Shown: positions 17,284 through 26,377, numbered from the stretch's first letter. The stretch is DNA of 58,319 nt from Candidatus Gastranaerophilales bacterium (GCA_910588555.1 CAJUPC010000011.1:1-58319); one strand, 5' to 3'. Notes: generated by a model not told the origin, from the sequence alone. Made by a program: numbers and translations.

Positions 17284-17826
17284 CTAAAAATTACTCATGT
17301 GATATTTAAACGACTCAACTTTTTGATTGTTGAATTTAATCACAATTGTAAGTGTTTTTTGGTTAGTTTGATAATTTCCTGCAGATTTGCCGTAACTTGT
17401 ACCTATTAAACCGCCTCCTGCTGTTTGAGAGCCGTATCCGCCGCCTAAAAGTTTGAGGCCAACCTCAAAACCGTTATTGTTATAAGATTGGACAGATGAA
17501 ACTTTATCATAAATCCATGTTTCTTTGCCGTCAGAATCGGTAGTTATAATATTAGGAGAACCAAGAGCCAGAGCAACATCAGTTTGAGATGTTCCTATTT
17601 TTACCCTTTGCTGTGCAACACCAAGAGTAAGCGTTGTTTGTTGAATTGGAGTTGCCACTGCGCATTTTTCAGGCTTTTTAAGACATTTAATTTCTTGTTT
17701 TCTCTTAATTTTTTCCAATTTTCTTTGATATTTAATTTCCGCCTTTTGAACCTCTGTAGGTTCTGTAATCGCTAAAGCCGGAACAACAAATGCAAAACTC
17801 AAAACAAGTAATAATAGCTTCTTCAT
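17284..17826 (-). CDS. Exported SmpA/OmlA (BamE)-like protein
   Basis: A 180-residue protein with signal peptide MKKLLLLVLSFAFVVPALA, then a charged helical stretch (KAEIKYQRKLEKIKRKQEIK). A domain starting at about residue 72 matches the BamE/SmpA pattern: RVKIGTSQTDVALALGSPNI, then a Trp-Ile-Tyr strand (ETWIYDK). It lacks the lipobox of Proteobacterial BamE. A Gly-rich loop (LGGGYGSQTAGGGLIG) precedes the last strand. It is the first gene of the exported trio, with TAAGGAG before the ATG. A role in outer-membrane assembly is possible but unproven, because this fold is used in other envelope proteins. Confidence 0.7.
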   Translation of the reverse strand: MKKLLLLVLSFAFVVPALAITEPTEVQKAEIKYQRKLEKIKRKQEIKCLKKPEKCAVATPIQQTTLTLGVAQQRVKIGTSQTDVALALGSPNIITTDSDGKETWIYDKVSSVQSYNNNGFEVGLKLLGGGYGSQTAGGGLIGTSYGKSAGNYQTNQKTLTIVIKFNNQKVESFKYHMSNF

Positions 17827-17904
17827 ACAAAATTCTCCTTATAATTAAAGCTATTATAACATTTTTGCCTTAAAAATAACAGGTTATGTTAAAAATTTTT
17901 ACAT

Positions 17905-18183
17905 CTATTTATTGAATAATTTAGACCACGGAGCCCATACAGATCTATCTGAACTAATATTCGGAACCACTGATGTATCTTTAACATCAAATACCTTAAG
18001 TTCATAACGAGGAGAACCTTTTAACATATCTCTTGCTGTATTACGCACAAACGTATCAAACTCTAAATCTTTAGCTTTCTGTACAGCAATTTCTTTTTCT
18101 TTTGCTAATTGAGCTTTTTCAATTTTTTTTTGCTTCATAATGTCTGCAAAAGATTTTTTTGATATTCTTGCTATTTTTGCCAT
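17905..18183 (-). CDS. Small basic coiled protein, unknown
   Basis: A 92-residue protein. The first half is strongly helical and Lys-rich (FADIMKQKKIEKAQLAKEKE), probably a coiled coil, and the C-terminal half ends in WAPWSKLFNK. AAAGGA precedes the ATG. It lies between tRNA-Phe and the exported trio on the same strand. There is no signal peptide and no family that I recognise. Confidence 0.55.
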   Translation of the reverse strand: MAKIARISKKSFADIMKQKKIEKAQLAKEKEIAVQKAKDLEFDTFVRNTARDMLKGSPRYELKVFDVKDTSVVPNISSDRSVWAPWSKLFNK

Positions 18184-18226
18184 AATTTTATCCTTTCAAT
18201 AAAACTTACCGGAAATATATAAAAAA

Positions 18227-18302
18227 TGGTGCCGCGTCTCGGAATCGAACCAAGGACACAGGGATTTTCAGTCCCTTGCTCTACCAACTGAGCTAACGCG
18301 GC
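18227..18302 (-). tRNA. tRNA-Phe (GAA)
   Basis: The minus strand gives a 76-base cloverleaf from GCCGCGTTAGCTCAG to CGCGGCACCA. The anticodon loop CTGAAAA has anticodon GAA. The T arm GGTTCGATTCC is standard, and the CCA end is encoded. Confidence 0.97.
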
Positions 18303-18443
18303 ACACATTTTTATGTGATTTTATTTAATTTTCACTTATTTTATGCTGGGCAATAAAATATTCTTTTGGGATAAATGGTTCTAAATATTTAATTGCCACG
18401 TTTTTTATTATACTGACTAAAAATTTTGAGTCAAGGACTTTTT

Positions 18444-18983
18444 TTAAGAATTCTGCGGAGCCACGTATAATGTTACGTTTCGCCCTTCTAACTGTGGTTT
18501 CTTTTCAATAACTACAGGCATGTTTTGCATGTCTTCTACAAATTTGTTAGCCAAATCAAAGGCAAGATTTGAGTGCTGCATTTCGCGGCCTCTTAACATT
18601 ACAACAATTTTTACTTTATTACCTTGAGCAATAAATTTTTCGATACTTTTTATTCTTACCTGATAGTCATGCGTATCAATTTTATATCTGATTTTAATTT
18701 CTTTAATATCAACAGTATGTTGTTTTTTCTTAGCTTCTTTTGCACGTTTTTCTTGTTCGTACTTAAATTTTCCGTAATTTAGAATTTTAGCTACCGGCGG
18801 ATCTTGATTAGGGTTAATTAATACCAAATCCAAATCGGCATCGTATGCCATTTGTAAAGCTTTTGAAGTTTGAATAACTCCATGGTTTTGTCCGTCTTGA
18901 TCTATTAATCTGACTTCTTTTGAGCGAATTCTTTCATTCATTATCGCCTGATTTTTGTTGTTTCTATTGTCGTTGGCAGCTAT
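18444..18983 (-). CDS. infC: Translation initiation factor IF-3
   Basis: IF-3, which keeps the 30S subunit free and checks start-codon pairing. The N-terminal domain is NERIRSKEVRLIDQDGQNHG; a Lys-rich linker around KYEQEKRAKEAKKKQ follows; the C-terminal domain contains IKIRYKIDTHDYQVRIKSIE and VVMLRGREMQH. An AGGAGAT box (18990-18996) points to an AUA codon at 18983, giving 179 residues against 180 in E. coli. Upstream in-frame codons have no box, and the first in-frame ATG (codon 30 of the long frame) has only a weak one. Rare start codons are a hallmark of infC autoregulation. rpmI and rplT are not next to it. Confidence 0.93.
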   Translation of the reverse strand: MAANDNRNNKNQAIMNERIRSKEVRLIDQDGQNHGVIQTSKALQMAYDADLDLVLINPNQDPPVAKILNYGKFKYEQEKRAKEAKKKQHTVDIKEIKIRYKIDTHDYQVRIKSIEKFIAQGNKVKIVVMLRGREMQHSNLAFDLANKFVEDMQNMPVVIEKKPQLEGRNVTLYVAPQNS

Positions 18984-18996
18984 TGTTCTATCTCCT
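18981..18996 (-). promoter_or_regulatory. Shine-Dalgarno and AUA start of infC
   Basis: AGGAGAT is followed about seven bases later by ATA GCT GCC, in frame with IF-3. This is the only strong ribosome binding site near the gene's start. An AUU start is known to allow IF-3 to repress itself in E. coli; AUA here would be a variant of that scheme (inference). Confidence 0.65.
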
Positions 18997-19254
18997 ATAT
19001 TGTTATTACAAGTGTCATGATACCACAAAATTCTATTTTTTCAACACCCTGAACAGTTTTGAATTATTTTTGATTTAGTTTGTGAATAAATATTTGTTTT
19101 GTAACAAAATGTAAAAACCACAAAAAATCAACTAAAACGTAGTAAACACGCATAATTTGAAAAATTTTTGTTTATATACAGATTAAAGTTTTAGGAAATA
19201 AATCCGATATAAATAACATAAGCAAATAAAAGAAAAATTAAAAAAGGAGTATGT

Positions 19255-19404
19255 ATGATTAGCGAAACAACCGTCGAAAATTCAATGGCAAAAGTTTTTG
19301 TAGAACTGGACAGCGGAAAATTTAAAGAAATTGACATATCGCTTCCGCTTCAAATGTTATTTGATGATGTAATGACATTTATCTCAAAAACGGATTTCGT
19401 TTAA
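19255..19404 (+). CDS. 49-residue protein of unknown function
   Basis: An ORF with AAAGGAG six bases before its ATG, encoding MISETTVENSMAKVFVELDS and ending KTDFV. An overlapping ATG at 19251 leads directly to a stop and is not used. A strong terminator follows 19 bases after the stop. The 225 bases upstream of it (19029-19254) show no other gene. The box and terminator make it credible, but there is no recognised family. Confidence 0.6.
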   Translation: MISETTVENSMAKVFVELDSGKFKEIDISLPLQMLFDDVMTFISKTDFV

Positions 19405-19423
19405 AATCAAAATTTACCAAATA

Positions 19424-19454
19424 AAAAAAGAACCTTTATAAGGTTCTTTTTTTT
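19424..19454 (+). terminator. Rho-independent terminator
   Basis: AAAAGAACC (stem), a short TTTATA loop, and GGTTCTTTT followed by four more T. It follows the 49-residue gene. Confidence 0.88.
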
Positions 19455-19527
19455 GTTACAAAATATAGTAAAATGTCGATGTTCATGTAATAATAAATTT
19501 ATTAAGATTGGTTAGAGGGATTATTAT

Positions 19528-21645
19528 ATGAATAAATTAATAAAATATATATGTGTATTAGCTTTTACCGTCTGTACCATTACACCTGTTTTTGCAGATT
19601 TTAAAGAGCATTATGATTTAGGTCAACAATATTTATTGAATTATCAATACTCCGGGGCCATAACTGAATTTAAAAATGCATTAAGAATTAACTACCTTGA
19701 TAATTCTGCTCGTATTGGCTTGATTAACTCTTATCTCTCACGCGGAATGTATTATGCGAATAAAGATAAAAATTATAAAAAAGCAGCAGACGATTATCGT
19801 GCGGCATTATTTTATCTGTTATATTACCCCAGTGCAAATCAGGTAAAAAATTCATCACCTAACATCGTTCAAATTACTTCTAACTTAAACAAGTGTTTAA
19901 ATGCATATAACTTTGACACATCTGCTGCAAACAGATTTGAAACAGCTAAACAGCTTAGAGCTGAAGGCAATTTTGCAGCTGCTGCATACGAATTTAACCA
20001 AACTTTGTCAGATAAAAGCTTTATAAAAGACAGCTTTGAGCAAACCGGAGATATCATGAAACTTCTCGGCAATAACCCGAAATCCGCCGAATATTATAAA
20101 AAAGCAGTATCGGTTGCTCCAAATGATGTTAATTTGAGACTTTCTTATGCAAAAATGCTGGATAAATTAGGCTCCGAAGACGAAGCGGTAAAAGAATACA
20201 ATTACATACTTACACAAACAACCGATAATAAAGAAGTTCTTTATTCACTTGAAAGAATTTATAAACGTAAATTGGAGGAAGCACCAAACGATGCTTCGGT
20301 TACTGCCAATTTAGGTGCAATTATGCAAAAACAGGGCAATTTCGATGAAGCTTTAAAATATTATGCTAAAGCCGAATATTTAGACCCGTCAAATGTCAAT
20401 ACAAGAATTAATGTCGGTACATTGTACCAGCAAAAAGGCGATTACAAAACTGCAATAACAGCTTATGATTCAATATTAATTCTTTATCCTGACAATGTAC
20501 TTGCAAATACATATAAAGCTCAATCTCTTGCTTTATCAGGTGATAAAAAAGGAGCAGCGGATATTTACAAAAAAATCCTGGCTAAAGACCCGAACAATGA
20601 AATTGTTCAAAATGAGATGATTTCAATGGTGAAAGACTCAATGACACCTGCTCAATTTGCTGAGTACATTAAGAAAAATAATCCTCAAAATGCCGCTGAT
20701 ATATTATACAATTACGCACTTGATTTACATAAAAATAACAAAATTAATGACTCTATTGCAATGTACAATGAGGTTATAAAACTTAGCCCTTCAAATCCTG
20801 AAGTTTATGTAAATCTTGCAATTGCACAGGGACAGAGCAAGAATTATGACGCAGCTATTGCAACATTAAACAATGCTAAATCAAAATTCCCAAACAATTC
20901 TCAGATAACAGATACGATTAAATCTATTAATTCACAGTCCTCAGACGAAAAACTTGAAATTGCCGCAAAATTTTATAATAACAAAGATTATAAAAACGCA
21001 ATAAATGAGTATCTTAAAATCACACCGCCAACCTCAGATACAATGCTTGGTGTAGCGTCTTGTTATCAGAATTTAAATGATATTGATAATGCAATTGAAT
21101 ATTATAAAAAAGCATTAAACCTTGCTCCGGCAAATTCTGATATTGCATATTATATTGCAGCACTATATGCTGACAAAAATGACAATGCAAATGCTCAAGA
21201 ATATGCTAAAAAAGCTATTGCAATGAATAAAAACAACAAACAGGCACAGGAACTTTTAAGCAATATAGGAGCACAAATTGATTCACAAAACCTTGAAAAA
21301 GCAATTTCATTGTTTGATGAAGAAAAATATAACGAAAGTCTTGCATTATTGAATACAATTCTTTCTTCAAATCCAAAAGACTCATACGCGCTATATTACC
21401 GCGGAATGATTTTTGATACTCAGCAAAAATACAAAGAAGCTTTGACTGATTACAAAAAAGCTATATTGTCCAATCCTGATTTAACCATAGTAAATTACTT
21501 GATGGCAGTTGATTATGACAATTTGGAACAATATAAAGATGCATTATCTTATTACAGGGCTTTCACGGCAACATACGCCGAAGACGATGACTTCAAAAAA
21601 TATGCAGACACAAGAATAGGTGAACTTGCACAATATGTCAAATAA
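19528..21645 (+). CDS. Exported TPR-repeat protein
   Basis: A 705-residue protein with a signal peptide (about residues 1-23, cut after TPVFA), then tetratricopeptide repeats along its whole length. Examples are YSGAITEFKNALRINYLDN, FDEALKYYAKAEYLDPSN, NAIEYYKKALNLAPANSDI and YKEALTDYKKAILSNPDL. It would lie in the periplasm or at the outer membrane as a protein-protein scaffold. AGAGGG precedes the ATG. It overlaps the dihydrouridine synthase gene by 11 bases. The partner is unknown. Confidence 0.87.
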   Translation: MNKLIKYICVLAFTVCTITPVFADFKEHYDLGQQYLLNYQYSGAITEFKNALRINYLDNSARIGLINSYLSRGMYYANKDKNYKKAADDYRAALFYLLYYPSANQVKNSSPNIVQITSNLNKCLNAYNFDTSAANRFETAKQLRAEGNFAAAAYEFNQTLSDKSFIKDSFEQTGDIMKLLGNNPKSAEYYKKAVSVAPNDVNLRLSYAKMLDKLGSEDEAVKEYNYILTQTTDNKEVLYSLERIYKRKLEEAPNDASVTANLGAIMQKQGNFDEALKYYAKAEYLDPSNVNTRINVGTLYQQKGDYKTAITAYDSILILYPDNVLANTYKAQSLALSGDKKGAADIYKKILAKDPNNEIVQNEMISMVKDSMTPAQFAEYIKKNNPQNAADILYNYALDLHKNNKINDSIAMYNEVIKLSPSNPEVYVNLAIAQGQSKNYDAAIATLNNAKSKFPNNSQITDTIKSINSQSSDEKLEIAAKFYNNKDYKNAINEYLKITPPTSDTMLGVASCYQNLNDIDNAIEYYKKALNLAPANSDIAYYIAALYADKNDNANAQEYAKKAIAMNKNNKQAQELLSNIGAQIDSQNLEKAISLFDEEKYNESLALLNTILSSNPKDSYALYYRGMIFDTQQKYKEALTDYKKAILSNPDLTIVNYLMAVDYDNLEQYKDALSYYRAFTATYAEDDDFKKYADTRIGELAQYVK

Positions 21646-22609
21646 AACGGTTCAACAGCTTATTCAATCAAAAGTTTCGCTTGCTCCAATGGCAGGAATA
21701 ACGGATTATGTTTTAAGAAGCCTGGTAAGACGTTACGCACCTTACGCTTTATTAACAACAGAAATGATAAGCTCGGAATATCTTGCACAGACATTGAATG
21801 GCAGAAGCGGAACTGAAATTTTAAAACGCGATGAAAATCATTCACCGATATCATACCAGATAAGCGGTCATAAGCCTCATATGATGAGACAAGCTGCAGA
21901 ATTTTTAAACAAGTTTGCCGACATGATTGATATTAATATGGGCTGTCCTGTAAAAAAAGTTGTCGGCGGACAAGACGGTGCAGCATTAATGCGAACCCCC
22001 GAACTTGCTGCGGATTTGGTAAAAGCCGTAAAAGACGGCTGCGACAGGCCTGTCAGCGTTAAATTCAGACTGGGATACACTGTTGATGAAATGAATTTTG
22101 TCGAATTTGGACAACAAATGCAAAAAGCAGGTGCTGAATTTATTACTATTCACGGCAGAACGCGTTCTCAAATGTATTCGGGCAAAGCTGATTGGGCTAA
22201 AATTAAAGCATTAAAAGAAAATATAGATATACCAGTCTTTGCAAACGGAGATATTTTGACAATAGATGACGCTATAAAGTGTCTTGAGCTTTCAGGAGCA
22301 GACGGGGTTGCTGTGGGAAGAGGAGCTTTGGCTGACCCGACACTTATAGGTCGTATCACTCATTACCTAAAAACAGGTGAAAAACTTCCTATACCCCCCT
22401 TAGATGAAAGAGTTGAAATGCTAAAATGGCATCTTGATAAAGAAATCAAACTTCGCGGTGAAAATGTTGCGATTAAATTTATGAGAAAATTTTACCCTTA
22501 TTACCTTTCAGGTTTTGAAAATGCAAAGACATTACGTTCAAAGCTTGTTTTAACAGAAGATTATAATGAAATAAAAAAACTGTTAGCTTATACCAAAACC
22601 TCACTATAG
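21635..22609 (+). CDS. tRNA-dihydrouridine synthase
   Basis: A 324-residue flavoenzyme reducing uridines in the tRNA D-loop. VSLAPMAGITDYVLRSLVRR is the FMN-binding start. INMGCPVKKVVGGQDGAALM holds the catalytic Cys, and ITIHGRTRSQMYSGKADW and VFANGDI are barrel motifs; GADGVAVGRGAL binds the FMN phosphate. It is DusB-like in sequence, but subfamily was not tested. ATG 21635 is chosen with AGGTGA upstream; a GTG at 21620 would add five residues. It overlaps the TPR gene. Confidence 0.93.
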   Translation: MSNKTVQQLIQSKVSLAPMAGITDYVLRSLVRRYAPYALLTTEMISSEYLAQTLNGRSGTEILKRDENHSPISYQISGHKPHMMRQAAEFLNKFADMIDINMGCPVKKVVGGQDGAALMRTPELAADLVKAVKDGCDRPVSVKFRLGYTVDEMNFVEFGQQMQKAGAEFITIHGRTRSQMYSGKADWAKIKALKENIDIPVFANGDILTIDDAIKCLELSGADGVAVGRGALADPTLIGRITHYLKTGEKLPIPPLDERVEMLKWHLDKEIKLRGENVAIKFMRKFYPYYLSGFENAKTLRSKLVLTEDYNEIKKLLAYTKTSL

Positions 22610-22712
22610 AATATTAAGATTTGTAAACTTTTTTGATTATTATGTCAATAATTTTTTTTACGAAATTTATTAAATTCGGAAAACATATTAGATATAATTG
22701 AAAGGGAAAAGT

Positions 22713-23138
22713 ATGACAATCAAACCTGTAATGCAATTTACAACAAGAACATTCAAATCACCATCAGTAAACGGCTTACAATTAGTAGAAAAACTACATT
22801 ATGCTGAAAAGCCTACCAGACCTACGATTATGACATCAAGGCTTTCTATGGGATCTGAAACGCTTGCAGAATTTTCACAAAAAGAACTTGGCAACGGTTT
22901 AAAACTCGAAACGTATAATGCAAACGGAAACAAAATTCAACTTATTAAAAATAAAATAGGAGAATTTGTAGCTTTTAAAACGAATATTGAAGATGTACGT
23001 ATTGACCCGCAGCACTTAGTAGAAAACATGAAAGCTGCAGTAAAATCAAAGTTTTCAAGTTTTTTCAACCCTGAGTTAAGTATTCTAAAAAACTATGAAA
23101 ACAGATATACAGAAATTGCAGATAAGCGAAATTATTAA
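22713..23138 (+). CDS. Hypothetical protein
   Basis: A 141-residue protein with no signal peptide or membrane segment and no recognised family. It begins MTIKPVMQFTTRTFKS and ends in NYENRYTEIADKRNY. ATG 22713 has AAAGGG seven bases upstream; the TTG at 22698 is part of that leader. TATAAT at 22693-22698 could be its -10, which would leave a very short leader. A terminator follows directly. Confidence 0.6.
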   Translation: MTIKPVMQFTTRTFKSPSVNGLQLVEKLHYAEKPTRPTIMTSRLSMGSETLAEFSQKELGNGLKLETYNANGNKIQLIKNKIGEFVAFKTNIEDVRIDPQHLVENMKAAVKSKFSSFFNPELSILKNYENRYTEIADKRNY

Positions 23139-23153
23139 CAAATAAAAAACTTA

Positions 23154-23185
23154 AAAAAACGGGTAGTTAAACTACCCGTTTTTTT
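23154..23185. terminator. Bidirectional terminator
   Basis: AACGGGTAGT and ACTACCCGTT form a perfect 10-base stem around TAA, with A-rich and T-rich flanks on each side. It lies between the convergent hypothetical gene and argS. Confidence 0.92.
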
Positions 23186-23186
23186 A

Positions 23187-24902
23187 TTACATTCTTTCAG
23201 GTGCATTAACAGCAAGAATATTTTCCAAAGCGTTATGAAGAACGGTTTTTACACTCCAAACAAGCGCAATTCTAGCCTTCATCAGCTCTTTATCATCAGA
23301 AATTACACGATTTGCATTGTAGAATGAATGGAATTCGCTTGCAAGTTCTTGAACATATCTGCAAATTGTATAAACCTGTCTTGTTTCAGCAGAAGTTTTA
23401 ATAACAGATTTCCATTCTTCAAGTTTCAAAATTAATTTTCTAGCAGTATCAATTGTAGGAAGAACATTTTCTGCGGCAAAACTTCTGATTAAAGTTTTGT
23501 ATTCATCTTCCGTCATTGGAGCAGAAGTTTTTGCTCCTGTTTCAGTGTTAAGTTTTTCAGAGATGACATTTCTTAATATAGAACAAGCTCTTGCATGTGC
23601 ATATTGAACATAAAATACAGGATTTTCATCGGTATTTTTCTTAGCAAGTTCAATATCAAAATCAAGAGTTGTATCAATATTTCTCATAGACATCCAAAAA
23701 CGGGTAGCGTCAACTCCAACTTCATCAATCAAATCATCAAGAGTAACCATATTTTTACGTTTACCCATTCTGACTTCATTACCGTCTATCACAAGATTTA
23801 CAAGCTGTCCTAGAAGAACTTCCAATTTATTCGGGTCATATCCTAAAGCTTCAATTGAAGCTTTTACTCGAGCAACATATCCGTGGTGGTCAGCACCCCA
23901 GATATTAATCATTCTGTCAAAACCGCGTTCCAATTTATCAATATGGTATGCAATATCAGCAGTCAAATACGTATTTGAGCCGTCTGCTTTTTTAATTACA
24001 CGGTCCTGATCATCGCCGTAATCAGATGACTTAAACCAATCTGCACCGTCTTTTTGGTAAATTTTGCCGCTTGCTTTTAATTTATTAACACATTCGTCAA
24101 CTTTGCCGGAATTATGCAGCGTAAGTTCCGAATAAAAATTATCGAAATTAACTTTAAAATTGTCAAGCAAAGATTTCTGCAAATCTTCCATTTCTTTTTT
24201 AGCGAAATCAGAAAGTTCTTTGACATTTTCCGGCAGACCTTTATGAGTTTCAAGGTATTTTTTTGCAACAGGGATTAAGTAATCACCGGGATAATAATTT
24301 TTTCTTTCAATTTCATCTGTGGGGAAATCAACATCCTCGCCCAATTCCTGACGAATTCTGATAGCAAGAGAATTTCCGAGTTTATTAATCTGAGAACCTG
24401 CATCATTAATATAAAATTCTTGATAAACTTCATGTCCGTAAAATTTTAAAAGATTTGCAAGAACTGAACCCATAGCAGCCCAGCGTCCATGTCCGATATG
24501 GAAAGGTCCGGTCGGATTTGCAGAAATATATTCCAAAAGAATTTTTTCTGTTTGAACATTTTGAGGCTTACCGAATTCAACAGGATTTTTAAAGATTTCT
24601 TCAACAAGATTTGATAAAATTTTATTACCTGCTTTAAAGTTAATAAAGCCTCCGATAACGGAATATTCATTGTCATCTTTGTCGACAAATTCTACAATAG
24701 CATTAGCGATCATTGGAGGAGCAATTTTTGCATTTCTTGCAAGTGATGAAACATTCACTGCATAATCGCCAAAATCAGCATTCTTAGGTCTTTCAACAAC
24801 AAGCGAACCTTTTGTATATTCACTCATTTGCCCGAGTTTTTGTGCATTAATTGCTTTTAAAATTGCGTTTTCAATCTGTTCTATAAAATAATCTTTAATC
24901 AT
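23187..24902 (-). CDS. argS: Arginyl-tRNA synthetase
   Basis: A 571-residue class I synthetase. The N-terminal ArgRS-specific domain is followed by SANPTGPFHIGHGRWAAMGS with the HIGH motif. The catalytic core includes INDAGSQINKLGNSLAIR and NIWGADHHGYVARVKAS. The KMSKS loop reads MGKRKNMVTLDDL, a variant common in ArgRS. The anticodon-binding domain holds FYNANRVI and the protein ends in a hydrophobic Met as usual (NAPERM). The gene stands alone; its start follows AGGAG. Confidence 0.97.
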   Translation of the reverse strand: MIKDYFIEQIENAILKAINAQKLGQMSEYTKGSLVVERPKNADFGDYAVNVSSLARNAKIAPPMIANAIVEFVDKDDNEYSVIGGFINFKAGNKILSNLVEEIFKNPVEFGKPQNVQTEKILLEYISANPTGPFHIGHGRWAAMGSVLANLLKFYGHEVYQEFYINDAGSQINKLGNSLAIRIRQELGEDVDFPTDEIERKNYYPGDYLIPVAKKYLETHKGLPENVKELSDFAKKEMEDLQKSLLDNFKVNFDNFYSELTLHNSGKVDECVNKLKASGKIYQKDGADWFKSSDYGDDQDRVIKKADGSNTYLTADIAYHIDKLERGFDRMINIWGADHHGYVARVKASIEALGYDPNKLEVLLGQLVNLVIDGNEVRMGKRKNMVTLDDLIDEVGVDATRFWMSMRNIDTTLDFDIELAKKNTDENPVFYVQYAHARACSILRNVISEKLNTETGAKTSAPMTEDEYKTLIRSFAAENVLPTIDTARKLILKLEEWKSVIKTSAETRQVYTICRYVQELASEFHSFYNANRVISDDKELMKARIALVWSVKTVLHNALENILAVNAPERM

Positions 24903-25034
24903 CTTTTTCTCTCCTGTGAAAATATTTTACCACAAACAAAACAAGCATTAGTTCAAAAACAACAAGACAATATCCTATGGATATACCCTAATTGTTACCA
25001 AAATAAATAAAAATTTACGTTATGAAACATTTTG

Positions 25035-25051
25035 AACCATGGAGCATGGTT
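25035..25051. promoter_or_regulatory. Inverted repeat, possible operator
   Basis: AACCATG GAG CATGGTT is a perfect 7-base inverted repeat with a 3-base spacer, 50 bases before the start of a winged-helix gene and near its expected promoter. Size and position suit a dimeric repressor. No T-run follows, so it is not a terminator. Confidence 0.45.
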
Positions 25052-25100
25052 TATGCTACATTAGAAAATGTAAAAAAAATAGTTTATAGGAGATTAGTTA

Positions 25101-25730
25101 ATGTCTGAATATTTGAGCAAAGAAGAGATTAAGCAATGGAGAAGCTCATTAGAAAAGATTACATTAGAAGAATTTGCTGCCAGATTAGGGAAAAAAATAG
25201 AAGAGGCTAAACCGACAAACGATTTAATTGATATAGTTTTAAAAGGAAAACCTGTTGTTTCAAACGATTGGAAAGAAACTCATGCTGAAAGATTGAGTTC
25301 TATTGCAGAACGTGCATTTGAAAGAGAAAGACAAATTGCTCCTACGCCTTTCACTATTCGTAAAGCTGAAGAAGAAGCTATGATTACAGAAGATGCAGAC
25401 ATACCGGTTATAAAAGAAACAGCTAAAACTGAGAAAAAACAGACAAAAAAAGCGGCTCCGAAAAATACTGCTAAATCAAAAACTACAAAAGCTGAAACAT
25501 TAAGAGAAGAAGTTAGAATTGTCTTCAAAAAAGCTTTAACAGACAGAGAACAAAAAGTTTTTGACCATTTTCTTGAAAATAAAGGGAAAATTGTTTATGC
25601 AAAAGACCTTGCAGGAATTTTAGATTTGCCGAGAGATTATGTTTACAAATATATTAAAAATTTGAGAGCAAAAATCGAAGGCGATAAACTTGAAAATGCC
25701 GATAAAGGCGGTTTCATTTTAAATATTTAA
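25101..25730 (+). CDS. Putative DNA-binding protein with C-terminal winged helix
   Basis: A 209-residue protein. The N-terminal about 75 residues are helical (EYLSKEEIKQWRSSLEK). A Lys/Ala/Thr-rich linker (about 105-135) joins a C-terminal domain resembling the OmpR/PhoB winged helix: ALTDREQKVFDHFLENKGKI, VYAKDLAGILDL, KYIKNLRAKIEG, then GGFILNI. There is no receiver domain. TAGGAG precedes the ATG. The inverted repeat upstream could be its own operator (inference). A strong terminator follows, so it is monocistronic. Confidence 0.7.
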   Translation: MSEYLSKEEIKQWRSSLEKITLEEFAARLGKKIEEAKPTNDLIDIVLKGKPVVSNDWKETHAERLSSIAERAFERERQIAPTPFTIRKAEEEAMITEDADIPVIKETAKTEKKQTKKAAPKNTAKSKTTKAETLREEVRIVFKKALTDREQKVFDHFLENKGKIVYAKDLAGILDLPRDYVYKYIKNLRAKIEGDKLENADKGGFILNI

Positions 25731-25755
25731 TCATAATCATTTCACTAAAAACCAT

Positions 25756-25785
25756 AAAAACTGCTTCTTTTGAGGCAGTTTTTAT
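25756..25785 (+). terminator. Rho-independent terminator
   Basis: AAAAACTGC and GCAGTTTTT pair across a short TTCTTTTGAG loop, followed by TATA. It follows the winged-helix gene. Confidence 0.88.
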
Positions 25786-25873
25786 ATTTATCAGCTACAT
25801 TATTTATTCGGGTAGTTACAAAAAAATAAATATTGTGATAGAATATTATTGTAAATAAGAAGGGGATAATCAA

Positions 25874-26377
25874 ATGAATAAAATAAAAACTTTTATATTA
25901 ATTTTAGCTGTTGCAGCTGGTTTAAATGTTTATGCGTCAACACAAACAATTCCATCACGCACAATCGTTACAGCCGCAGGCGTTGAACAGGTTCAAACAC
26001 CTGCAGTTTATGCACTTGTAAATCCGCTTGACGTTGTTGCAAGACCGAATTTTTACCTGAATAAAAACATTAAAATCAAAGCAAAATTCGACAAATTTGC
26101 AACTTTAGGTCTAGACTACAAACCTGCAATGAGAAGTTCCGAAAAATATATTTCATTTTTAATTCAAAGACCTGATATCACAGACCACAATATTCCGCTA
26201 TCTGAATTAAAAATCTTTTTGGACAGAACAGTTGCTGAAAAACATATTGAATTAAATTCCGGAGATGTTATTGAATTTACAGGCAAAGTATTCTCAACAG
26301 CTTTGGGCGATCCATGGATGGATGTTGATAACTTTACCGTAATCAGCACTAAACCAAAAACAGATGAAACAAAATAA
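25874..26377 (+). CDS. Exported protein of unknown function
   Basis: A 167-residue protein with signal peptide MNKIKTFILILAVAAGLNVYA. The mature part has strand-rich phrases (NKNIKIKAKFDKFATLG, SGDVIEFTGKVFSTALGDPW, then VDNFTVI) resembling an OB-fold, as in small periplasmic nucleic-acid/sugar-binding-like domains. This is shape only. AAGGGG precedes the ATG. It is 24 bases upstream of the GH57 gene and probably co-transcribed. Confidence 0.7.
   Translation: MNKIKTFILILAVAAGLNVYASTQTIPSRTIVTAAGVEQVQTPAVYALVNPLDVVARPNFYLNKNIKIKAKFDKFATLGLDYKPAMRSSEKYISFLIQRPDITDHNIPLSELKIFLDRTVAEKHIELNSGDVIEFTGKVFSTALGDPWMDVDNFTVISTKPKTDETK

Noticed and set aside
20281..21600. DNA direct repeats in the TPR gene
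   Set aside because: They are diverged coding repeats of tetratricopeptide motifs, not a DNA repeat array.
22385..22400. C6 run in the dihydrouridine synthase gene as a fifth homopolymer
   Set aside because: Only six bases, without the CTTC...C flanks; ordinary sequence.
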